Shown here: piece after piece, positions 1-8,064 of the stretch
Layout: every line of letters starts with the position of its first letter
Numbering within the stretch: the first letter of the stretch is position 1
NCBI RefSeq assembly: GCF_003515075.1
Contig: NZ_QWLV01000006.1
Span: 124,001 to 188,000, forward strand
Length of the DNA stretch: 64,000 nucleotides
Direction: 5' to 3'
DNA from: Sphingomonas gilva
GTDB taxonomy: Bacteria > Pseudomonadota > Alphaproteobacteria > Sphingomonadales > Sphingomonadaceae
Translations under genes and position numbers: made by a program
The notes under the pieces: generated by a model
Seen by the model: the letters and a program-made list of their open reading frames with translations, nothing else
What the model was told of the DNA's origin: nothing
The model's database searches: none

Positions 1-612
1 GTCGCGATGGCGGCGGCGGCGGCTGCGACCTTGCTGCTGCTGATCTATATCGTGCTGCGCCTGATCCTGATGTCGTCTGGCGACGCGCCGTCGACGACGC
101 TGGGCGGGATCGCTCCCGACGACCGGCTGCGCCTGTCGCGCGAGGGCGGCGCGCTGCCTCCGCCGGCGGAAAGCGCGCAGGCGTCGAAGCTCAAGCAGTT
201 CCTCGCCCCCGAGATCGCCGAGGGGCTCGTCGTGGTCGAGGAGGATTCGCAGACCGTGCGCGTGCGCACCACCGTAGGCCAGCTGTTCGAATCGGGTTCG
301 GAGCAACTGGAGGAAGGCCGGCGCGCATTGTTCGAACGGATCGGCGCGGCGATCGAGGAGGAGCAGGGCAGCGTGCTGGTCGAGGGCCATGCCGACAGCG
401 ACAAGGTGTCCAACCTGAAATTCCCCGACAACATGGCGCTGAGCCAGGCGCGCGCCGAGACGATCGCGGCGATCCTGCGCGGCACGCTGAGCGATCCGGG
501 CCGCGTCACCCAGAAGGGCATGGGGGAGACGGTGCCGATCGCGTCGAACGACACGGAAGAGGGCAAGTCCCAGAACCGCCGCGTCGAGATCATCGTGCCC
601 AGGCGGTATTGA
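1..612 (+). CDS. tssL: T6SS membrane-complex protein TssL with C-terminal OmpA domain (5' end outside window)
   Basis: Only the C-terminal ~203 residues are present; the frame is open to the window edge, so the gene starts upstream. The visible part begins with a hydrophobic membrane segment (about residues 1-22 of what is seen). A linker and an OmpA-like peptidoglycan-binding domain follow, with VEGHADS and a C-terminal SQNRRVEIIV motif. In 'extended' TssL proteins the cytoplasmic DotU domain comes before the single membrane helix and the OmpA domain anchors the secretion base plate to peptidoglycan. The stop lies 14 bases before tssM, its known partner in the T6SS membrane complex. The missing DotU half is inferred. 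Confidence 0.85.
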   Translation, partial: VAMAAAAAATLLLLIYIVLRLILMSSGDAPSTTLGGIAPDDRLRLSREGGALPPPAESAQASKLKQFLAPEIAEGLVVVEEDSQTVRVRTTVGQLFESGSEQLEEGRRALFERIGAAIEEEQGSVLVEGHADSDKVSNLKFPDNMALSQARAETIAAILRGTLSDPGRVTQKGMGETVPIASNDTEEGKSQNRRVEIIVPRRY

Positions 613-626
613 GGGGGGCTGCCTAA

Positions 627-3600
627 ATGTATCGCTTCATGCGCAACTGGTGGACGGTCTCGATCTTCTGCACCGTCCTGATCGCCGCGATATTCGGCTT
701 CCTGCTGCCGATGTTCTCGACCTGGTTCGCCACCATGTGGATCCGCGTCAGCTTCGTCCTGCTGAGCTTCGCGATCCTCGGCTTCGCCGCCTTCTGGCGC
801 TGGCGCAAGGCGAAGAAGGCGAACGACGCGATCGCCAACGAGCTCGCCCAGCCGAGCGCGGCCGACGAGGAATCGAAGGCGCTGGCGCTGCGCATGGCCG
901 AAGCGCTGAAGGGATTGAAGGAGGCGTCGGGCAAGCAGCGCGGCTATCTCTACAATCGGCCCTGGTACGTGATCATCGGCCCGCCGGGCGCGGGCAAGAC
1001 CACCGCCTTGCTCAATTCGGGGCTGCGCTTCCCCTTCGCCGAACAGGCGCTGAAGGGTGTCGGCGGCACGCGGAACCTCGATTTCTGGTTCGCCGACGAA
1101 GCGGCGATGGTCGATACCGCGGGCCGCTACACCACGCAGGATTCGGACGCGGCGGTCGATCAGCGCGGCTGGTTCAGCTTCCTCGAGCTGATGAAGAAGC
1201 ACCGGCCGCTGCAGCCGATCAACGGGGTGATCGTGGCAATCGGCGTGGACGAACTGATCCGCGCCGATTGCGCCAAGATCGACGCGCACGCCGCGGCGGT
1301 GCGCCGCCGTTTAGGCGAGTTGAGGAAGACGCTGGAGGTCGCCGCTCCGGTCTATGTCATGCTGACCAAGGCCGATCTGCTGGCGGGCTTTGTCGAATAT
1401 TACGACGATCTCGACGTCGAGGGCCGCCGAGCGGTGCTGGGGGCGACGGTCACCTATGCCGACGGCAAGCCGACCGCCGAGGCGCTGGCGCGCGCGTTCG
1501 ACGAGATGGCGCAGGCGGTGGCGGACCGCCAGGCCAAGCGGCTGTTCGAGGAGCAGGATCTCCACCGCCGCAGCCTGCTGCTCGGCTTCCCCTCGCAGCT
1601 GCAATCGCTGCGGTCGCGGCTGATGCGCTTCCTCGACGGCGCGTTCCCGGCGGGAGCCGAGCCGGCTGGGGTGCTGCGCGGTTTCTATCTCACCTCGGGC
1701 GTGCAGGAAGGCGCGCCGCTCGATCGCATCCTTTCGGGCATGGCCGACGTCTACGACCGGCCGCAGACGGGCGGCGGATCGGGCCGCGCCTATTTCCTCA
1801 ACCGGCTGCTGACCGAGACGATGTTCCCCGAAGCGGGCCTCGTCACCATGGACCCCAAGGCGCGCGCGCGCCAGAAGACCAAGCTGGTCGGCGCGTTGGC
1901 CGCGGTCGCTGCGATCAGCGTGCTGACGCTGGGCGCCTGGGGCGTCAGCTTCGCCAAGAATCGCAGCTTCCAGAACGATCTGCTCGCCAAGTCGACCGAG
2001 GCAAACGGCCTGTTCAAGCAATCGGGCGTGGACCTGCAGGAAGTGCGCGACAGCGACGCCGATCTGCGCGCGGCGCTGCCCGGGCTCAACGCGATGCGCG
2101 CGCTGCCCTACGGCTATGCCCAGCGCCGCGCCAGCGGGCCGCCGCTCACCATGCGCTTCGGCCTGTTTCAGCGCAGCCTGAGCCGCGAGGCGGAAGAGGC
2201 GTACCGCGAATCGCTGCGCCGCATCCTGCTGCCGCGCGTGCTGCTCCGGCTCGAGCAATATATGCAGGCGAACGCCGGCGATCCGATGCGCCTCTACGAG
2301 CCGCTCAAGGTCTATCTGATGCTCGGCTCGCAAGGGCCGATGGACCGCAAGGCGGTGCAGTCGTTCGTCACCACCGATTGGGCGACCGAGGTCTATCCGG
2401 GCTCCGACGCCAATCAGGAGCGCAACCAGCTGGCGCAGCATCTCGCCGCGCTGCTGGAGGACGAGAATCTGGCGAGCGTGTGGGAAGGCCGGCGCGCGCC
2501 GCTCGACGGCAATCTCGTCGCTTCGGCGCGCGCGGCGGTGCAGACGCTGAGCCTCGCCGACCGCGCCTATGCGGTGATGAAGCAGAAGGCGGCGACGCAG
2601 GGCCAGGCATGGCTGATGGCCAATGTCCTGACCCAGGGCGACGCGCTCGCCTTCTCCAACCCGGATCAGGTGCTGACCACCCAGGTGCCCTATTTCTTCA
2701 CGCGCGAGGGTTACGAGAAATCCTATCTCCTCGGCCTCGCCACGGTGCAGGCCGATCTGGAGAAGGACCTGTGGGTGATGGGCGGCGACGCCAATTCGCA
2801 GGGCATCCAGAGCGAGATGGGCAATGTCCGCCCCGGCGTCGCCGGGCTCTACGCCAAGGACTACATCGCGGCGTGGGACAATGTCGTGAACGTGATGCAG
2901 CCCGGCCCCTATTTCGCCAATCCGGCCGCGTTCGGCGCCTTCACCAAGATGCCCTCGCCGCTGAAGCGCGTGCTGCTCGAGCTGCGCCGCAACACGATCT
3001 TCTCGGGCGGATTGCGCGGCGGCGCGGCGGCGATCGCCAAGCAGCGGCTTGGGTCCAGCCGGATCGGCAACTATGCCAACGCCGCGCTGCGCGACCGCGC
3101 GCAGCAGATCGATGCGGGCGCGGAGATCACCGCCTATTTCACCGGAGTCCACGAATATGTTGGCGACGGCAAGGGCGCGGCGCCGATCGACGATTTCGTA
3201 GGCGCGGTGAAAGAGGCCGGGCAGGCGGTGATGGCGGCGCAATCGGTCGGCGGCGGCGGCGGGTCGGAAGCGACCCAGGCGCAGATGGCGACCGCGATGG
3301 CCTCGGTCGCCGCGGCGGCCGCCGGCGCGCCGGCGCAGTTGCAGGGCTTCGTCTCCGAAGCCGCGAAGGGCGGTTCCTCCGCGCAGACAAGCGCGGCGCA
3401 GGGCGCGGTGAGCGACGCCTATGCGCAAAGCGTGATGCCGGCGTGCAGGGAGGTTGCCCAGGAGCGCTACCCTTTTTTCGGGGGCGCCCAGCAGGATGCG
3501 GCAGTGGTTGATATGCTGCGCGTGTTCGGCATGGGCGGCACGATCGACGGCTTCGTCACCCAGCGGCTGAGGCCGATGATGCAGACCGAGGGCCCGATCT

Positions 3601-4088
3601 GGCGCTGGAACCCGGACGATCCGGTCGCCGCCACGCTCGCGCCCGGAAGCCCCGAGGAGTTCGCCAAGGCGGGCGAGATCCGCGATCTGCTGGTCGGCGG
3701 GCTTCCCCTGAAGGTCGCGGTGGCGAGCTTCGGCAGCGAGGTGGGCGCGGTCGAATTCGCCAGCGGCGGCGCGAACTACCGCTTCGCGCGTGATTCGAAC
3801 CAGCCCAAGCCGATCCTGTGGTCGGTCTCGGGCGGGCTGCCCACCGCCTCGGTCACGCTGTTCGGGCAGGACGGCAAGCAGGAGCTGCGCAAGTTCGAGG
3901 CCGAAGGCCCCTGGGCGCTGTTCCGCCTGATGGACCAGGCGGACAAGGAAAACGCCGGCGCGCAGGCGCTGAAGGCCAGCTTCGGCGAAGGCGGGCGCAC
4001 CGTCACCTTCCAGATCGCGCTGCCCAGCGAGAACAACCCTTTCAGCCGCGGCGGCCTGTGGTCGTTCCGCTGCCCGACCGCGCTGTGA
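627..4088 (+). CDS. tssM: T6SS membrane-complex protein TssM (IcmF family)
   Basis: A protein of 1153 aa, typical for TssM. Two N-terminal membrane helices (about residues 10-58) are followed by a cytoplasmic NTPase-like domain with Walker A GPPGAGKTT at about 118-126 and a VDTAGRY motif near 162. A third membrane helix lies around 416-440, then the large periplasmic region. TssM spans the inner membrane and, with TssL (and TssJ where present), forms the channel through which the Hcp tube is fired. The Walker A motif is intact, so ATP binding is plausible. A G-rich stretch precedes the ATG. The stop overlaps the start of tagF, indicating translational coupling. Confidence 0.95.
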   Translation: MYRFMRNWWTVSIFCTVLIAAIFGFLLPMFSTWFATMWIRVSFVLLSFAILGFAAFWRWRKAKKANDAIANELAQPSAADEESKALALRMAEALKGLKEASGKQRGYLYNRPWYVIIGPPGAGKTTALLNSGLRFPFAEQALKGVGGTRNLDFWFADEAAMVDTAGRYTTQDSDAAVDQRGWFSFLELMKKHRPLQPINGVIVAIGVDELIRADCAKIDAHAAAVRRRLGELRKTLEVAAPVYVMLTKADLLAGFVEYYDDLDVEGRRAVLGATVTYADGKPTAEALARAFDEMAQAVADRQAKRLFEEQDLHRRSLLLGFPSQLQSLRSRLMRFLDGAFPAGAEPAGVLRGFYLTSGVQEGAPLDRILSGMADVYDRPQTGGGSGRAYFLNRLLTETMFPEAGLVTMDPKARARQKTKLVGALAAVAAISVLTLGAWGVSFAKNRSFQNDLLAKSTEANGLFKQSGVDLQEVRDSDADLRAALPGLNAMRALPYGYAQRRASGPPLTMRFGLFQRSLSREAEEAYRESLRRILLPRVLLRLEQYMQANAGDPMRLYEPLKVYLMLGSQGPMDRKAVQSFVTTDWATEVYPGSDANQERNQLAQHLAALLEDENLASVWEGRRAPLDGNLVASARAAVQTLSLADRAYAVMKQKAATQGQAWLMANVLTQGDALAFSNPDQVLTTQVPYFFTREGYEKSYLLGLATVQADLEKDLWVMGGDANSQGIQSEMGNVRPGVAGLYAKDYIAAWDNVVNVMQPGPYFANPAAFGAFTKMPSPLKRVLLELRRNTIFSGGLRGGAAAIAKQRLGSSRIGNYANAALRDRAQQIDAGAEITAYFTGVHEYVGDGKGAAPIDDFVGAVKEAGQAVMAAQSVGGGGGSEATQAQMATAMASVAAAAAGAPAQLQGFVSEAAKGGSSAQTSAAQGAVSDAYAQSVMPACREVAQERYPFFGGAQQDAAVVDMLRVFGMGGTIDGFVTQRLRPMMQTEGPIWRWNPDDPVAATLAPGSPEEFAKAGEIRDLLVGGLPLKVAVASFGSEVGAVEFASGGANYRFARDSNQPKPILWSVSGGLPTASVTLFGQDGKQELRKFEAEGPWALFRLMDQADKENAGAQALKASFGEGGRTVTFQIALPSENNPFSRGGLWSFRCPTAL

Positions 4089-4642
4089 CCAGCGCCGCCA
4101 TCTTCGGCAAGCTGCCCGCGCACGGCGATTTCATCGCGCGCGGCTTCGCCCCTGATGTGCGCGACGCGCTCGACGACTGGCTCTCGACCTCGATGGCGGA
4201 TGCGCGCGAGGCGCTGGGCGACGCGTTCGAGGATGCGTTCGACAGCGCGCCGCCGTGGCGCTTCGCCTGGGAGGAAGCTGGCGGCTGGGTCGCGGGGGCG
4301 ATCGCGCCTTCGGTTGACGGCGTCGGGCGGCGCTACCCGATCCTTGCACAGGTCGCTGTAGCAGGGCGCGAGCAGGCGCGCGACGGGGCGGCGCACTGCG
4401 AGGCGGCGATCTACGACGCGTTTGGAGAAGGCTGGAACGCCGACCGGCTCCAGGCTGCGGTCGGGAAGGCCCCCGCCCTCTGGGAGGACGATTGGCCCGG
4501 CCATGCCGGCTGGTGGACGATGGGCAGCGAAGATCGCGAAGCGGCGACGCTGGCCGGCGAGCGGCCCGACCTGCTGATCCGGGCGATGCTGACATTGCCC
4601 GCGCGGTCGAGCGAGGATGCGCACAGGGAGGGGGCGGAATGA
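4085..4642 (+). CDS. tagF: T6SS-associated protein TagF
   Basis: 185 aa. The N-terminal sequence AAIFGKLPAHGDFIARG is the hallmark of the TagF family (DUF2094). The chosen GTG start overlaps the tssM stop (GTGA), and the protein begins exactly at the family N-terminus; a longer reading would run back through tssM. TagF proteins are post-translational repressors of T6SS assembly in other bacteria, acting with Fha-type proteins. Here tagF sits immediately before a PP2C phosphatase gene, which it overlaps by ATGA. Some genomes fuse these two proteins, so the adjacency fits a shared regulatory role. Confidence 0.9.
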   Translation: MTSAAIFGKLPAHGDFIARGFAPDVRDALDDWLSTSMADAREALGDAFEDAFDSAPPWRFAWEEAGGWVAGAIAPSVDGVGRRYPILAQVAVAGREQARDGAAHCEAAIYDAFGEGWNADRLQAAVGKAPALWEDDWPGHAGWWTMGSEDREAATLAGERPDLLIRAMLTLPARSSEDAHREGAE

Positions 4643-5403
4643 CGGGCATGCGCATCGACAGCGCGGCTTTGAGCCATGAAGGGCGTGTCCGCACCAACAA
4701 CGAAGACGCTTATTGCGAACGCCCGCGCGAAGGGCTTTGGGCGGTGGCCGACGGCATGGGCGGGCACGAGAATGGCGAATGGGCCTCGGCCGCGATCGCC
4801 GATGCGCTGAGCATGGTCGTCATCCCGCAGCCGTTCGAGGAGGCGTGCGAGGCGATCGCCGATGCGATCCACGGCGCCAATCGCCGCATCTGGCGCCAGG
4901 CCGAGCAGCGCGGCACCCAGATGGGATCGACCGTCGTCGCGCTGTTCATCCGCGACCGGCGCTTCGCCGTGCTGTGGGTCGGCGACAGCCGCGCCTATCT
5001 GGTGCGCGGCGGCATGATCCATCAGCTCAGCCGCGATCACACCCAGGTGCAGGAGATGCTCGATCGCGGCCTGCTGTCCGAGGCGGACGCGCAGGACCAT
5101 CCGATGAGCCATGTGCTCGCGCGTGCGGTCGGCGTGCGCGACGATGTCGAGGTCGACGTCATCCAGGACGAAGTCGAGCCGGGCGACATCTTCCTGCTCT
5201 GCAGCGACGGGCTGACCGGACAGGTCGAGGATTTCGAGATCGGCGAGATACTGAACCTCAACGAGCCCGATCCGGCGACGCGCAAGCTCGTCGACCTCAC
5301 GCTCGATCGCGGCGCACCGGACAATGTGACGATCATCACCGTCGCGGTGCACGAGCCGACCCTACTTTCCTTTGTCGAACCGGCCGTTACGGTGAACCCA
5401 TGA
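4639..5403 (+). CDS. pppA: PP2C-family Ser/Thr phosphatase of the T6SS (PppA-like)
   Basis: 254 aa. The start overlaps the tagF stop as ATGA. PP2C metal-binding and catalytic motifs are in order: RTNNEDAY near the N-terminus, ADGMGGH, WVGDSRAYLVR, LCSDGLTG and GAPDNVTIITV at the C-terminal end. All metal-coordinating aspartates expected for a PPM phosphatase appear present. In known systems PppA removes the phosphate that the kinase PpkA puts on the FHA protein, resetting T6SS firing. It is followed by the kinase gene with another ATGA-type overlap, so the two opposing enzymes are translationally coupled. Confidence 0.92.
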   Translation: MTGMRIDSAALSHEGRVRTNNEDAYCERPREGLWAVADGMGGHENGEWASAAIADALSMVVIPQPFEEACEAIADAIHGANRRIWRQAEQRGTQMGSTVVALFIRDRRFAVLWVGDSRAYLVRGGMIHQLSRDHTQVQEMLDRGLLSEADAQDHPMSHVLARAVGVRDDVEVDVIQDEVEPGDIFLLCSDGLTGQVEDFEIGEILNLNEPDPATRKLVDLTLDRGAPDNVTIITVAVHEPTLLSFVEPAVTVNP

Positions 5404-7424
5404 ACCAGGACGACAACAAGCCCGGCCCGCCCGAGGACCAGGAGGACCGGACCGTGTTCATGCCGTCCGGGGACTTTCCGCCGCCCTCCGTTCAGCCGCC
5501 CGCCGACGCGGACGAGGCAACGGTGCCGCCGCAACCGCCCGAGCCTGTTGGCGGTTTCGAACCTCCGGCTGCAAATCCGCCCGTCGCCCAACCGTCCGAA
5601 CCGGCCACTACCTTCGATCCGCCGCCGACATCGCAGCCGCCGCGCGAGGCTACCGGCCATTTCGGCACGCAGTTCGCGCCGCGCACCGATGGCCAGGGCA
5701 TCCAGGTTGGCGACGTCCTCAACCATATCTTCGAGGTGAAGCGCTTCATCGCCCGCGGCGGCATGGGCGAGGTGTTCGAGGGCGTGAACGTCAACACCGA
5801 CGAACGCGTCGCGATCAAGGTGATGCTGCCCTCGCTCGCCGCCGATCCCAACGTCATCTCGATGTTCAGGAAGGAGGCGCGCACGCTCACCCGGCTGCAG
5901 CACGAGGCGCTGGTGCAGTACCGCGTGCTCGCGCAGGAGCCGCAACTGGGCGTGCTCTACATCGTCACCGAATATGTTGACGGCACTAACCTCGCCGACG
6001 TGCTCGGCCAGGTTGAGGCCACGCCCGAGGAGCTGGCGCAGCTGCTCCGCCGGCTCGCCGCGGGCCTGCGCGTGGCCCACGCGCTCGGCGCCATCCACCG
6101 CGACATGTCGCCCGACAACGTCCTCTTGGAGGATGGCAATCTCGGCAAGGCCAAGATCATTGATTTCGGCATCGCCAAGGATCTCGACCCCGGATCGGCG
6201 ACGATCGTCGGCGATGGGTTTGCCGGCAAACTAAACTATGTCGCGCCCGAGCAGCTCGGCGATTTCGGCCGCGATGTCGGCCCGTGGAGCGACGTCTACA
6301 GCCTGGCGCTGGTGATCCTGGCGGTGGCCGGCCGGCGCAATGTGCAGATGGGCGGATCGCTGGTCGATGCGGTCGACAAGAGGCGCGCGGGGCCGGACCT
6401 GTCGGCCGCGCCCGAGGCGCTCAGGCCGGTGCTCGAAAAGATGACCAAGGCCAACCCCGCCGAGCGCTTGCGCTCGATGGACGAGGTATTGGCCGAGCTC
6501 GACAAGACCGGGCTCACCGGGCGGCTGCCGAGCACGCCGCCGGGCGCCCCCGCGGCGCCTTCCGGGCCTGGCAAGGGCGTGCTGATCGGTGGCGGCATCG
6601 CGGCGCTGCTGGTGATCGCACTGCTCGGCTGGCTGCTGCTCGGCCGCGGTGAAGAGCCGCAGGTCGCCAAGGGCGGCGCGCCTGCCGCCGTCTCGAGCGA
6701 CCCTGTCGATGTGGCGCGGGGCGCGGTCAATTCGGTGCTGCCGTCGGTCGCCTGCACCTGGCTCGACATCGTCGATATCGGGCGCGACGGCGATGCGGTC
6801 ACGGTCGCGCTGACCGGCGTCGCCGGCAACCCATCTGCCGCGCAGAGCGAGATTTCGCGCGCGCTGGCGGGGGCGGGGATCAACGGCGCGAGCATCAATT
6901 TCGAGGAAGTCTCGACCATCACCCAATCGGGCTGCGGCGCGCTCGACACCTATCGCCAGGTCCGCGCGCCCGACGGCCAGCGGCTGGCGGTGCCGCAGCG
7001 CAAGTTCGAAAAGCGGATGCAGGAGGCCGGCCAATATGCCGGCCAACTGGCGGCGAACGCGCTGATCAACATCAATGTCGGTGACCCGACGCTGGATTTC
7101 GCGCTGGTCGGCATCGAGCCGTCGGGCGTCATCACGTCGTTGATCACGTCGCGCGCCCAGTTCGACGAACTGCGTGAGGGTGGCGTCATTGTCGTCACGG
7201 ATGTCGGCAGCGACCGCTATCGCCTGCAGATCGATGCCGATCACGACGGCTGGTCGGGGATCATGCTCTTGACCGGAAAAGGCCCGTTTCCGCCAGAGCT
7301 GATCGCGCCGGGCCTGGTCTCGCGCGGTCCCGACTGGACCAACCAGTTCGTCTCCGCCGCCGCGGCGGGCGGCTGGCAGTCGAACATGGTGTGGTTCAAG
7401 AATGTCGACGAGGTGCGCGACTGA
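5400..7424 (+). CDS. ppkA: Membrane Ser/Thr protein kinase of the T6SS (PpkA-like)
   Basis: 674 aa, starting at an ATG overlapping the phosphatase stop. An N-terminal Pro-rich disordered stretch (about 1-100) is followed by a Hanks-type kinase domain. It has the glycine loop ARGGMGEVFEG at 118-128, Lys140, HRDMSPDN at 233-240, DFG at 255-257 and APEQ at 282-285. A single membrane helix lies at about 394-414, and then about 260 residues are predicted to be periplasmic, with no family I recognise. The layout is a receptor kinase: the C-terminal part would sense a periplasmic cue and the kinase would phosphorylate the FHA protein (tagH, 8065-9729). All catalytic residues are intact. Confidence 0.92.
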   Translation: MNQDDNKPGPPEDQEDRTVFMPSGDFPPPSVQPPADADEATVPPQPPEPVGGFEPPAANPPVAQPSEPATTFDPPPTSQPPREATGHFGTQFAPRTDGQGIQVGDVLNHIFEVKRFIARGGMGEVFEGVNVNTDERVAIKVMLPSLAADPNVISMFRKEARTLTRLQHEALVQYRVLAQEPQLGVLYIVTEYVDGTNLADVLGQVEATPEELAQLLRRLAAGLRVAHALGAIHRDMSPDNVLLEDGNLGKAKIIDFGIAKDLDPGSATIVGDGFAGKLNYVAPEQLGDFGRDVGPWSDVYSLALVILAVAGRRNVQMGGSLVDAVDKRRAGPDLSAAPEALRPVLEKMTKANPAERLRSMDEVLAELDKTGLTGRLPSTPPGAPAAPSGPGKGVLIGGGIAALLVIALLGWLLLGRGEEPQVAKGGAPAAVSSDPVDVARGAVNSVLPSVACTWLDIVDIGRDGDAVTVALTGVAGNPSAAQSEISRALAGAGINGASINFEEVSTITQSGCGALDTYRQVRAPDGQRLAVPQRKFEKRMQEAGQYAGQLAANALININVGDPTLDFALVGIEPSGVITSLITSRAQFDELREGGVIVVTDVGSDRYRLQIDADHDGWSGIMLLTGKGPFPPELIAPGLVSRGPDWTNQFVSAAAAGGWQSNMVWFKNVDEVRD

Positions 7425-7443
7425 CGCGTCCGGTTAATCGCGA

Positions 7444-8040
7444 TCAGGCTGTTTCGAGATATCGCATCAGCCGAGCGCGGGCGTCATAGGATGCGCCCTC
7501 GGCCAAGCTGGCGGTGATTCCCACCTGCGGGATCGTCTGCGCGATCGCATCGGGCCCGACATAGGCCGCCACCAGAAAGGCATATGCCGCCTTGAGCGTC
7601 CATTGCCCTCCGCCACCGCCCATCGGATACTGATCGCGCGGCGCCATGTTGTCGCTATGCGGCATGACTGGCAGGATCTTGGACAGGCGATTAATCCCGC
7701 GGAGGACGGTCGCGTCGCCGCTCATACCCTTCTGATGGTGGGCGAGCATCGCAGGGTCGATGCTGTCGTGCACGCGCGGGCGCGTTGCATCGCTTGCCTT
7801 GTCCCCCGTCGGGAGGCCGAACTTGCCCCCGGATCGCAGGGTGGTGCCGTCCATTTGAATGTCGCCTGGCTTTAGCTGTTCCTTCAGCAGCAGGATGAAA
7901 TAGCCCTGGGAAAGCCGGCCTGCGTGAAAGCCGAGGGATTTCTCGACATTGGCGGGTGGGCGCACCCCGCTCCATAGCAGAGGCCCCACCATGCCGCCGC
8001 GCTGCACCGTACTGCCGAGTTCGACTGGTAAGCTTGCCAT
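7444..8040 (-). CDS. Unknown protein at the end of the vgrG operon (candidate T6SS effector or adaptor)
   Basis: 198 aa, no family recognised. The ATG is preceded by AGGGGG at good spacing, and the gene lies 24 bases after tagH on the same strand. It is therefore probably the last gene of vgrG-(190-aa unknown)-tagH-this. No signal peptide is evident. A Gly run (YPMGGGGGQ) precedes a hydrophobic/amphipathic segment (AAYAFLVAAYVG). By eye it is less GC-rich at wobble positions than the core tss genes around it. Being the only non-conserved gene in the vgrG operon makes it the best effector, immunity or adaptor candidate, but this rests on position only. Confidence 0.7.
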   Translation of the reverse strand: MASLPVELGSTVQRGGMVGPLLWSGVRPPANVEKSLGFHAGRLSQGYFILLLKEQLKPGDIQMDGTTLRSGGKFGLPTGDKASDATRPRVHDSIDPAMLAHHQKGMSGDATVLRGINRLSKILPVMPHSDNMAPRDQYPMGGGGGQWTLKAAYAFLVAAYVGPDAIAQTIPQVGITASLAEGASYDARARLMRYLETA

Positions 8041-8064
8041 TGCCGCCCCCTCATCTGTAGCGGC

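Noticed and set aside
650..3511. Very long second reading frame inside tssM
   Set aside because: Arg/Ala/Gly-rich translation typical of an out-of-frame read in high-GC DNA; tssM in the other frame has clear domains.
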